From: Enterococcus pingfangensis
GTDB taxonomy: Bacteria; Bacillota; Bacilli; Lactobacillales; Enterococcaceae
DNA: 64,000 bases
Assembly (NCBI RefSeq): GCF_005405205.1
Contig: NZ_BJDP01000010.1
Coordinates: 1 to 64,000, forward strand
Reading direction: 5' to 3'
In this document: piece after piece, positions 47,016-54,322 of the stretch
Layout: each line of letters opens with the position of its first letter
Position numbering within the stretch: position 1 is the first letter of the stretch
Notes under the pieces: generated by a model
The model's input: only the letters and a program-made list of their open reading frames with translations
Told to the model about the DNA's origin: nothing
Database searches by the model: none
Position numbers and translations under genes: made by a program

Positions 47016-47804
47016 TTAGCGTTGGATGAAAAAGCTGATCAGAGCAAACAACGCGATATGAGCAGGATAGAAGATATAGAAAAAATTTCGCATACTGCGC
47101 CCTTTTTCACCGTTATAAAGAACGATTGGAATCGCCGCTAAGAGCATCATCCATTGATAATTGTAGGTAAAGGCATGTTGAATGCCGCCTGTGACTAAAG
47201 TGATCCCTGCGACGATCACGAGTGCTGCAATCTGGAATTGCTTCTTGCCGTGGAAAAGATAGAAGAAGACTGCCAGTGCGACAAACAACACCCCGCCTTC
47301 AGTAAGCATCAACGTTGGAATGAATAAAATAAATGTCTGAAAAATGATGATGCCAAGATTTGAATCAAACAGGCTGTCATTCGATAATAAGAGCAATACT
47401 AGGATATTTAAAATTATCGGTACGATCGCCCAGATCAGGCCGTTGAAAATCTTTTTCTGTTTGAAGTATTCGCACGCCTGCATGTAGACCGTCCCTAAAA
47501 ATAGCGTTCCAAATATATTATTGATCACGATCGAATGATCAATTGTAAAGTATTGATTCAAGATCAGATTGATGACCCCCATCAACCAATAGCCTGCTAA
47601 TAAACGAAACATATATTTTTTACGGTTGCTTGTATGGATAAAACCTTCCGAGCTTTCAAATAAGAAAATCGGTGCCGCGATCCGACCAATCCAATGAAAC
47701 CACATAGGTACTCCTAAAAATAGAAAAAATTGCCCGATGTGATCGATCACCATCGTCACGACCCCAAGAACTTTCAACTGGAAACCAGTCATTCCTTTAT
47801 GCAT
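47016..47804 (-). CDS. TraX-like polytopic membrane protein
   Basis: About 262 residues with eight or more transmembrane segments. The start MHKGMTGFQLKVLGVVTMVIDHIGQF and HWIGRIAAPIFLFESSEGFIHT match the TraX family (PF05857), named for F-pilin N-acetylation. Chromosomal Gram-positive members are of unknown function and may acylate surface molecules. The ATG at 47804 has GAGAGGG upstream; a GTG at 47834 is less likely. No conjugation genes are near. Confidence 0.85.
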   Translation of the reverse strand: MHKGMTGFQLKVLGVVTMVIDHIGQFFLFLGVPMWFHWIGRIAAPIFLFESSEGFIHTSNRKKYMFRLLAGYWLMGVINLILNQYFTIDHSIVINNIFGTLFLGTVYMQACEYFKQKKIFNGLIWAIVPIILNILVLLLLSNDSLFDSNLGIIIFQTFILFIPTLMLTEGGVLFVALAVFFYLFHGKKQFQIAALVIVAGITLVTGGIQHAFTYNYQWMMLLAAIPIVLYNGEKGRSMRNFFYIFYPAHIALFALISFFIQR

Positions 47805-47929
47805 GAAAAAAACCCTCTCTTTCTTTGATACCACAATAGCAAAAATTTAAAACACTTGCCATATAAGAAGCAAGGAATCAGCTTACAAAAATGAGAGATA
47901 AAAAACTATCAGAAAATTCTATAAACTTG

Positions 47930-47958
47930 TTGACAAATGATAGAACCTCCGTTATTAT
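47930..47958 (+). promoter_or_regulatory. Promoter of the ridA leader
   Basis: TTGACA (47930-47935), a spacer of exactly 17 bp and TATTAT (47953-47958). It drives a leader of nearly 300 nt. Confidence 0.8.
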
Positions 47959-48018
47959 TACAATCATAAATTAATTAAACTATCATTTAAATCTAATTTT
48001 TAAAAAAGGAGAATCATT

Positions 48019-48069
48019 ATGAACGCGATGACTACTAAACAAATGATTATTATTAGACTGAGGACTTGA
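48019..48069 (+). CDS. Ile-rich leader peptide of ridA
   Basis: A 16-residue ORF MNAMTTKQMIIIRLRT with three consecutive ATT Ile codons. RBS AAGGAG is 8 nt upstream. The stop lies within the ascending arm of a strong hairpin (AGGACTT 48061-48067 with AAGTCCT 48095-48101). An antiterminator strand and an intrinsic terminator follow before ridA. The design matches ribosome-mediated attenuation keyed to isoleucine charging. Translation is inferred. Confidence 0.78.
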   Translation: MNAMTTKQMIIIRLRT

Positions 48070-48130
48070 GACCTGTTTTGACTAAAACGGTTTGAAGTCC
48101 TGTTTGACATTTGTTGAGTGGGATTCTCCA

Positions 48131-48165
48131 AGCATCTCACTTAACTAAGTGAGATGCTTTTTTTG
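48131..48165 (+). terminator. Attenuator terminator before ridA
   Basis: Perfect 12-bp stem AGCATCTCACTT / AAGTGAGATGCT with a 4-nt loop, followed by T7. The competing strand GTTGAGTGGGAT (48113-48124) can pair along its full 12 nt, with two G-T pairs, to ATCTCACTTAAC (48134-48145). Confidence 0.88.
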
Positions 48166-48258
48166 TCAGTAAATTTTAATAATAAAAGGAAAATGTCTAA
48201 CGATTGGCTCAACGCCTAGAAAACGTGAAGCCTGCTAATTAAAAAAGGAGTGGAAAAA

Positions 48259-48678
48259 ATGGAAAACAACGTAACTAAAGTGAACTTTCAAAAACCGGCT
48301 GTTCTTACAGTCGAAACTACAGAGGCACCGCAAGCAATCGGACCTTACGTCCAAGGAAAAGTCGTAAAAGGCATGTTATATGCTTCAGGTCAGATCGCAT
48401 TAGATCCAACAAATGGCGAATTGGTCGGAAAATCGATTGAAGAACAAACCAATCAAGTCTTGCGCAATGTTGGCGGGATTTTAGCAGCAGCCGGCGTCAG
48501 TTATGACCAAGTAGTAAAAACAACTTGTTTCTTAAAAAATATCGCCGATTTTGCGGCCTTCAATCAAGTTTATGAACACTTTTTTAACAATGAAAAACCA
48601 AGCCGCTCGTGTGTCGGCGTCGCGGATCTGCCAAAAGGTGCGCTAGTGGAAGTAGAAGTTGTTGCAGTCGTAGATTAA
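48259..48678 (+). CDS. ridA: RidA family reactive-intermediate deaminase
   Basis: 139 residues of the YjgF/YER057c/UK114 family. It has EAPQAIGPYVQGKVVKGMLYASGQ, the ligand Arg in KPSRSCVGVADLPKGALVEVEVVAV, and the trimer core. RidA hydrolyses enamine/imine intermediates (2-aminoacrylate, 2-iminobutanoate) from threonine/serine dehydratase, protecting PLP enzymes and supporting isoleucine metabolism. It carries about 14 extra N-terminal residues relative to usual RidA of 125. The ATG at 48259 has AAGGAG 8 nt upstream. Behind an Ile-codon leader and attenuator, so expression probably rises when isoleucine is scarce. Confidence 0.93.
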   Translation: MENNVTKVNFQKPAVLTVETTEAPQAIGPYVQGKVVKGMLYASGQIALDPTNGELVGKSIEEQTNQVLRNVGGILAAAGVSYDQVVKTTCFLKNIADFAAFNQVYEHFFNNEKPSRSCVGVADLPKGALVEVEVVAVVD

Positions 48679-48689
48679 GAAGTAATTGT

Positions 48690-48794
48690 GGTAAAAGTGG
48701 ACACTACAAGAAGTTTCGGCTTGTTTCCGAAGTTGCTGGAGTACCATTGTATTCGAAAAGAGTGTGACAAAAACTGTCACACTCTTTTTTTTTT
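48690..48794 (-). repeat. Dispersed hairpin element, copy C (inverted), with ridA terminator
   Basis: The hairpin GAGTGTGACA (48760-48769) / TGTCACACTC (48775-48784) followed by T10 terminates ridA. Read on the minus strand the sequence after the hairpin has CTTTTCGAAT, GGTACTCC and CTTCGGAAACAAGCCGAAA, aligning with the tails of copies A and B. Confidence 0.65.
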
Positions 48795-49797
48795 AGATAT
48801 GCAAAAGAAAAATAAACAAGACAGCAGCGAGTGTCTGTAGTGTACCGACGGATAAACCGTAAAGCAAAAAGCGTGGTCCTTCTTTCAAAAATTTCCGAAA
48901 ATCTAAGCGCAAGCCAATCGCCGCAAGAGCGGTAGTCTCAAACCAAGTGCTGATAAAATGGGCACTCTCACTAAAAATCAGTGGCAATGAAAAGAGGCTG
49001 TTGAGGATACAAAAAAGTAAAAATCCCGTGACATACCAAGGAATCGGAAATTTTTTCTTTGTTCCTTTAGCTTTGACTAGTCTGGTTCGTTGAGCCTTGC
49101 GTTCAAAGAGGAATACAACGACGACTAAAAAAATGATTCGGGTGATTTTAAAAAGCATCGCGTATTTAACTGTTTCGGGATTGATCAGACTCGCGCCGGC
49201 GACGACTTGACCAACCGATTGCAAAGTCCCGCCTAGCAAAGCACTTTTTTGTAATAAGTTGTCGCCAAAAAGTGATAAGCCTAAAAAAGGCAGCGTCAGC
49301 ATCATAACTGTTCCCAATAAATTGACGAGGGTGATGATCTGACCTTTTTCTTCGTCGTTTGCTTCAATCGCCGGAGCGATCGCACCGATTGCAGAGGAGC
49401 CGCAGACTGCGTTTCCGCCCGCCATCATCAGTGCCATTTTTTCATTGAAGCCCAGCTTGCGGCCAATCCAATAAGCGCCGGTGATGACCGTTGTCATGAT
49501 CAATAAGATAAAGATCAGACCTTTGATCCCCATCTCGCCAATGGTTTGGAAAGTCACAGTAAAACCAAGCAAGACGACAGAATACTCCAACAGTCGGCTT
49601 TCCGCAAACTTAGTTCCAACCGCTAAAACGGGTTGATGAAATACCGTATTGCCTAAAATAATTCCTAACAAGATCGCTAAAGTAGCTCCGCCTAGCTGCG
49701 GCAAAAACAATGCTAAAAGTTTAGCGCCGATCGCGACGGCTAACGCTAAAAGAAAGCCTGGTAAAATGGGGGTCAGTTTATTTTGTAGACTAGACAT
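48793..49797 (-). CDS. YeiH family putative sulfate/organosulfur exporter
   Basis: 334 residues, about 9-10 transmembrane segments, of the UPF0324/PSE family (PF03601). Signatures are [17 protein letters not shown], the [12 protein letters not shown] segment and [23 protein letters not shown]. Members have been proposed to export sulfate or sulfonates; YeiH in E. coli is under the LysR regulator YeiE. The same pairing is seen here with a divergent LysR-type gene, which supports that this is its regulator. RBS AAAGGAAT. Confidence 0.88.
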   Translation of the reverse strand: MSSLQNKLTPILPGFLLALAVAIGAKLLALFLPQLGGATLAILLGIILGNTVFHQPVLAVGTKFAESRLLEYSVVLLGFTVTFQTIGEMGIKGLIFILLIMTTVITGAYWIGRKLGFNEKMALMMAGGNAVCGSSAIGAIAPAIEANDEEKGQIITLVNLLGTVMMLTLPFLGLSLFGDNLLQKSALLGGTLQSVGQVVAGASLINPETVKYAMLFKITRIIFLVVVVFLFERKAQRTRLVKAKGTKKKFPIPWYVTGFLLFCILNSLFSLPLIFSESAHFISTWFETTALAAIGLRLDFRKFLKEGPRFLLYGLSVGTLQTLAAVLFIFLLHI

Positions 49798-49884
49798 CAG
49801 ATAATTCCTTTCTTGATAAAATGTAGCTAACTATTACTCCGACACATCATTTGAAGCGTGTCGTTCGTCTAATAGATTATAACC

Positions 49885-49918
49885 AATAATTTTCATTATT
49901 ATAATTTATTGATATAAT
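49885..49918. promoter_or_regulatory. LysR promoter and operator
   Basis: TTTTCA (49890-49895), a 17-bp spacer and TATAAT (49913-49918) face the LysR gene. An AATAAT-TTTC-ATTATT dyad (49885-49900) overlaps the -35, fitting autorepression and divergent control of the YeiH gene. Confidence 0.55.
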
Positions 49919-49953
49919 AGTTTAGATAGAAAAACGTAATGAAAGGGATCCCG

Positions 49954-50799
49954 ATGTTTAAATGGCTTGAAACATTTAAAGTAGTCTACGAGACAAAAAA
50001 TTTCTCCAGGGCATCAGAGATTTTATTTATTTCGCAGCCGACAGTTTCGTCTCAAATCAAACAGTTAGAAAATGAGCTGAATACGCAATTATTTATCCGC
50101 AGTGGTCGAAAAGAAGTTTTGGCGACGCCGCAAGCAGAGATCTTGTACGAGCGAGTGATTGATCTGATTGATGATTGGGATAATTTGTATCAAGCCGTCC
50201 AAACGAATCAGCAGCAGATTATTCGTTGTGTGATTGGTGCGTCCCATACGTTTGCGAATTATATTTTGCCAAAGCTCTTGATTCAACTGCATCAAAAATT
50301 TCCGCAAATCCGCTTTAGTGTTCAGATGATGAATTCGTTAGAAGTTTTGCAGGCAGTTGAACATCACGCGGTGGATCTTGGTTTTATTGAGAAGCCGTTA
50401 TCGGCACCGACAATCAAGCGCTCTTCATTGATGGAAGATCAGCTGGTTTTGGCAGGGGACACGCAAGCAGGGCCGTGGTTAGTCCGAGAAAATACTTCGG
50501 GCGTATACTATTATACGAAGCGTTTTTTAGAAGAAAAAGATATCGACGATCCGGCCATCGAGATTCAAAACAACGAAGTCATCGTTGGGTTGCTGAAACA
50601 AGGGTTCGGTTGTTCCGTGATTTCAGAGCGGGCGGCAGAAGGGATCGCGTATCAAAGACTGGACGATAGTTTTAAACGGAATTTTTATTTGATCCGGCGA
50701 AAGACCAGCACCTTTGATGCGATCGAAGAATGTGCGAAATTCATCTGTCAGTGGAGCGAGATGGAAGAAAGCAAAAATACAGGGAGGACAATAGAATGA
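49954..50799 (+). CDS. LysR family regulator (YeiE/CysL-like)
   Basis: 281 residues. The N-terminal HTH is MFKWLETFKVVYETKNFSRASEILFISQPTVSSQIKQLE in outline, followed by a periplasmic-binding-type effector domain (VIGASHTFANYILPKLL in outline, then DLGFIEKPL). It is divergent from the YeiH-type exporter gene, which it probably activates. The ATG at 49954 has AAAGGGA upstream. Its stop overlaps the start of the secreted C39-like gene (ATGA), which is an unexpected pairing. Confidence 0.9.
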   Translation: MFKWLETFKVVYETKNFSRASEILFISQPTVSSQIKQLENELNTQLFIRSGRKEVLATPQAEILYERVIDLIDDWDNLYQAVQTNQQQIIRCVIGASHTFANYILPKLLIQLHQKFPQIRFSVQMMNSLEVLQAVEHHAVDLGFIEKPLSAPTIKRSSLMEDQLVLAGDTQAGPWLVRENTSGVYYYTKRFLEEKDIDDPAIEIQNNEVIVGLLKQGFGCSVISERAAEGIAYQRLDDSFKRNFYLIRRKTSTFDAIEECAKFICQWSEMEESKNTGRTIE

Positions 50800-51824
50800 A
50801 AAAAATAGGTTTGTTGATTGGTTTAGTGATTGGGATGATTATTTTACCGGTTTCTGCACAAGCGGGTGTCGCGATGTCACGACTTTATAATCCTAATAGT
50901 GGGGAACATTTTTATACGGCGAATACAAATGAACGGGATAATTTGAAACGAGTCGGCTGGCGTTACGAAGGGATCGGCTGGAATGCGCCGACAAACGGAA
51001 ATCCCGTGTATCGGTTATACAATCCTAACGCGGGTGATCACCACTATACATTAAATGCGAATGAACGGGATAATTTGAAACGAGCAGGCTGGCGCTATGA
51101 AGGGATCGCTTGGTACTCTCCTGCGAAAGGGACGCCGCTTTATCGTTTGTATAATCCTAACGCGAAAACCGGCACGCACCATTACACGTTAGATACGAAT
51201 GAACGAGACAATTTAAAACGCTCTGGTTGGCGCTATGAAGGAATTGCGTGGAATGCTGAACCGATGGATACGTCTAATGATGTTCTATTAAATGTTCCGT
51301 ACATCAATCAAAATTCAGCAGGTTTGCCGATGGGGTGTGAAGCCGCAGCTTTGTTGCAAGGGTTGCAAGCAAAAGGCTACGCAAAAAATTATAGTTTGAA
51401 AACATTTATTAAAGAAATGCCGTTAGCCGCAGATAAAAATCCTAATCATGGGTTTGCTGGTCGTCCGGATATTGTGATGTCTGGCGTTTACCAATCGATT
51501 TTCCCGGCACCGTTAACTAGCTGGGGCAGTAAATATGGGAAGACCGTCAATATTTCCGGTAGTTCAACCACAACATTAAAACAAGAATTACGCAATGGCA
51601 ATCCAGTTGTCGTGTATGTCACATTGAATTTTGTAAGCCCGCAGTATGGAAATTATTTTTGGGGGACAGGGATCGATAACGCGCACGTCCTGACATTAGA
51701 TGGGTATAATCAAAATAGTGATACTTATCATGTCTCAGATCCAAATGCTGGAAAATATTGGGTGACGGCAGATAAATTCGAAACTAGTTATAACTTGAAA
51801 AAATTTGCAGTTGCCATCAGATAA
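50796..51824 (+). CDS. Secreted C39-like peptidase with three DUF5648-type repeats
   Basis: 342 residues. A Sec signal peptide (about 1-25, cleaved near AQA) is followed by three tandem repeats of about 45 residues. Each contains RLYNPN, HxYT, NERDNLKR and GWRYEGI, at about 27-70, 73-116 and 119-165. The C-terminal peptidase_C39_2-type domain has PMGCEAAAL (catalytic Cys near 197), NAHVLTLDGY (His) and SDPNAGKYW. The repeats resemble cell-wall or carbohydrate-binding DUF5648 units found in secreted hydrolases. It probably acts at the cell surface; the substrate is unknown. It is translationally coupled to the LysR gene upstream by a 4-nt overlap. Confidence 0.85.
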   Translation: MKKIGLLIGLVIGMIILPVSAQAGVAMSRLYNPNSGEHFYTANTNERDNLKRVGWRYEGIGWNAPTNGNPVYRLYNPNAGDHHYTLNANERDNLKRAGWRYEGIAWYSPAKGTPLYRLYNPNAKTGTHHYTLDTNERDNLKRSGWRYEGIAWNAEPMDTSNDVLLNVPYINQNSAGLPMGCEAAALLQGLQAKGYAKNYSLKTFIKEMPLAADKNPNHGFAGRPDIVMSGVYQSIFPAPLTSWGSKYGKTVNISGSSTTTLKQELRNGNPVVVYVTLNFVSPQYGNYFWGTGIDNAHVLTLDGYNQNSDTYHVSDPNAGKYWVTADKFETSYNLKKFAVAIR

Positions 51825-51836
51825 TCGCTTTAATTG

Positions 51837-51873
51837 TAAGCAGTCGAGAAACAAAGGCTGCTTATTTTTTTTG
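51837..51873 (+). terminator. Terminator after the C39-like gene
   Basis: AAGCAG / CTGCTT stem with a 14-nt loop, followed by ATTTTTTTT. A short stem, so moderate confidence. Confidence 0.55.
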
Positions 51874-52020
51874 CTAAAAATCCTAATTGGTGACGAGAAT
51901 ACCACAAAAAATTTGGCCGCTCTGCCGCTTCGCTAGTTGATCTGAAAAAAGTTTGTCTAATCTTTTGTTAACGAGGCTGAATATCAGTCAAAAGTCTGAG
52001 GTGTATACTTGCGCGAGTGC

Positions 52021-52026
52021 TATAAT
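52021..52026 (+). promoter_or_regulatory. lemA promoter (-10)
   Basis: A perfect TATAAT with an extended TG one base upstream. No good -35 at 17 bp, which an extended -10 can tolerate. RBS and ATG of lemA follow at 52069. Confidence 0.55.
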
Positions 52027-52068
52027 TAGCTCAATCAGAAAGATAAAAATAAAAAGGTTGGGATAAAA

Positions 52069-52641
52069 ATGAAAAGAAGAGGTTCAGGTATTATCGTTGG
52101 GATTGCCGTTATCGTTTTAGCAATCGGAGTGTATTTTATCACTACTTACAATTCGCTAGTTTCCGCTGAAAATAACGTCGATGCAAAATGGTCTCAAGTT
52201 GAAAATGTGATGCAGCGCCGAGCAGATTTGATTCCGAATCTAGTAAATAGTGTCAAAGGCAGTATGGAGCATGAAGAAGCTATCGTCAAAGAAATCACGG
52301 ATGCACGTAAAGCCTATAATGATGCGAATACGCCGGCTGAAAAAAATGCCGCAAATGAACAGATCAATCAAGGTTTAGGAACAATGGTGAATGTCATTCA
52401 AGAAGATTATCCAACACTAGCTTCAAACGAAAACGTCAAAACGTTGATGGTCCAATTAGAAGGAACAGAAAATCGGATCTCAGTTGAACGGAAAAATTAT
52501 ATTGAACAAGTCAATGAGTACAACCAAAGTCTAGTTCGTTTCCCCAAAAATATGGCAGCAAAAGTTTTAGGGTTTGAGAAAAAAGCGAACTTCGAAGCTG
52601 ACGATCAGGCAAAAGAAGTGCCGGCTGTCAGTTTTGAATAA
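52069..52641 (+). CDS. lemA: LemA family protein
   Basis: 190 residues. An N-terminal membrane helix (about 5-25) is followed by NSLVSAENNVDAKWSQVENVMQRRADLIPNLVNSVK in outline, the hallmark of LemA proteins, and a long helical bundle. The role is undefined; LemA proteins are frequently paired with TPM-domain membrane proteins, as here. The pair may act in envelope stress. Confidence 0.92.
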   Translation: MKRRGSGIIVGIAVIVLAIGVYFITTYNSLVSAENNVDAKWSQVENVMQRRADLIPNLVNSVKGSMEHEEAIVKEITDARKAYNDANTPAEKNAANEQINQGLGTMVNVIQEDYPTLASNENVKTLMVQLEGTENRISVERKNYIEQVNEYNQSLVRFPKNMAAKVLGFEKKANFEADDQAKEVPAVSFE

Positions 52642-52656
52642 GAATGGGTGAAAAAA

Positions 52657-53967
52657 ATGAAACAAAAACAGCGTACTTCAGGCAAACGACTCCAGCAAGA
52701 AATCGTTGAGAATTATCGTAAGTTACGCAGACGCAATCGAGTCTTGTCTTTGATTTTAGTCGTTATTCTAATGATCAGCGGTATGGGTCTATACAATCTT
52801 TTAGCAAATGATGGATATGGAAATAAAAAAGCGACCTATGATCAGCAGTTGACGACCTTGCAACAAGATCGAGCAGATATTTTAGATGGAAAAAAAGTCA
52901 CGACCAATCAGTCTTTTAAAACGACCTTGAATGATAATTTGGCTAATTTGAAGGAATACCCCCAAAAAGCCGATAATTATCAAGTAGCGATCGACGGAAC
53001 GGATAGTCGTTTGACGATCAATAAAAACAATATTTTTGTTTCCGATAACGCGGGTATGCTGAGTCAGAAAACCAAACGCAAAATTTATCAATTAAACAAA
53101 CAACTGGCGGCAAGTACGAATGGTGCGCAGTTAGAAGTGGTCACGGTACCGGAATTGCCGCGCGGAGAAGATATCGAATCGTATGCGAATACGATCTTCA
53201 ATCAATTAGGGATCGGAGATAAAACGGAAAACAATGGTGTTTTATATTTGATCGCTTTGGATGATCGAGAATTTCGGCTGGAAGTTGGTTACGGATTGGA
53301 AGGACTGATCCCTGACGGCAAGGCGGATGACATCATCAACAATGACGAGGTCGTCGATGCGTTCAAAGATGAAGACTATGACACAGGCGTCAATCAAGTG
53401 TTGGATGACGTTTTTGCGATCATGAATACGAAGACTGCTTTAGTCGATTCGCAAATCAAAAATATTGAAAGTCAGCGGACACAGCTAGTATTTCTTCATT
53501 GGGCCGGAATAGTTGGCTTAGTTCTGCTTATTTTCATCAGCGTGCTTGTTGTGAGCAATCTTTTCCGGGCGCGGGCTGCCTTGAAGCGAAACTATAAAAA
53601 CTATCGCGCGGAAACAGCTGTAATCACAGAAGATGAAGCATTGCTGCAAATCAGCAAACACACAGAACTGTATAATATCCTGCTGAGTGGTCTGGTGATC
53701 GGATTATCCGCGGGAGCTGTCCAGCGTGCGATTGCTCAAGGAAGACTATTGCAAAATCCAGCCGCGGAAAAGAAAATGTTCGGGCGTATTTTGATCGGCG
53801 ATACATTGTATGGAGGAAACGGCGAGATATTGACAACGGCGTATTTAGCATCAAACTATAATTCCAGCAACTGGTCAGACAATGATAAAGGATCTGGCGG
53901 CGGCTCTTCTTGGGGATCTTTTGGCGGCGGTTCATCCGGCGGCGGCGGAGCCTCGGGTGGTTGGTAA
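52657..53967 (+). CDS. TPM domain membrane protein (YgcG family)
   Basis: 436 residues. One N-terminal transmembrane helix (about 30-50) is followed by an external TPM domain (about 125-270: VSDNAGMLSQKTKRKIYQLN, then GIGDKTENNGVLYLIALDDREFRLEVGYGLEG). A second transmembrane helix lies near 280-300. The cytoplasmic tail ends in Gly/Ser repeats and SGGW. TPM domains in plants and bacteria have phosphatase activity or act in photosystem repair; here they accompany LemA. The ATG at 52657 has GGGTG 7 nt upstream, and a GTG at 52648 is an alternative. It follows lemA by 15 nt, so they form an operon. Confidence 0.88.
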   Translation: MKQKQRTSGKRLQQEIVENYRKLRRRNRVLSLILVVILMISGMGLYNLLANDGYGNKKATYDQQLTTLQQDRADILDGKKVTTNQSFKTTLNDNLANLKEYPQKADNYQVAIDGTDSRLTINKNNIFVSDNAGMLSQKTKRKIYQLNKQLAASTNGAQLEVVTVPELPRGEDIESYANTIFNQLGIGDKTENNGVLYLIALDDREFRLEVGYGLEGLIPDGKADDIINNDEVVDAFKDEDYDTGVNQVLDDVFAIMNTKTALVDSQIKNIESQRTQLVFLHWAGIVGLVLLIFISVLVVSNLFRARAALKRNYKNYRAETAVITEDEALLQISKHTELYNILLSGLVIGLSAGAVQRAIAQGRLLQNPAAEKKMFGRILIGDTLYGGNGEILTTAYLASNYNSSNWSDNDKGSGGGSSWGSFGGGSSGGGGASGGW

Positions 53968-53990
53968 TTAGTAAGGGGTAATTTGAAAGA

Positions 53991-54125
53991 GGGAGTGTGA
54001 CAAGATATCTGTCACACTCCCTTTTCCCGCTAAACGGTGTTCCCGCTTCGAAAATAAGTTGAAATTTTACAAAATTTGAAAAGCAGTTTCCGGAGATTTC
54101 GTCTTATTTTTCGGAACCGCTCCTT
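53991..54125 (+). repeat. Dispersed hairpin element, copy A
   Basis: The 12-bp hairpin GGGAGTGTGACA / TGTCACACTCCC (53991-54021) serves as terminator of the lemA operon. It is followed by CGGTGTTCC, TTCGAAAATAAG and, further on, CTTATTTTTCGGAACCGCTCC in outline. The last two are roughly complementary, so the tail can fold into a long stem. It aligns with copy B (42963-43115) and with inverted copy C (48690-48794). Confidence 0.7.
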
Positions 54126-54211
54126 TTTTTCACAATTTTTTTAAGCGTTGTTTTTTGGGTTGTGGAACGAGCAGCCCGTTGCTTTTTTCCACATTTTTAA
54201 CTATTCCTGAC

Positions 54212-54261
54212 TATAATAAGTGGGAGTAGTTTTATTTTTTGTCCGTTGCAACGGACAAAAA
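54212..54261 (+). promoter_or_regulatory. Promoter and 26-bp palindromic operator of the PRD regulator gene
   Basis: TATAAT lies at 54212-54217, with no clear -35. About 20 nt downstream is a perfect palindrome (54236-54261), with half-site TTTTTGTCCGTTG and its exact reverse complement. Its position just after the start of transcription suits a repressor or regulator binding site. Confidence 0.65.
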
Positions 54262-54322
54262 CGAGTGAAACGTTTTCTTTTTAACGGGTTATGATAAAAA
54301 CAAGAAGGGGAGGTCGATAGCC

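Noticed and set aside
54266-54278. A catabolite-responsive (cre) site, GTGAAACGTTTTCT-like, before the PRD regulator gene
   Set aside because: The central CG is off by one relative to the consensus half-sites; too degenerate to claim.
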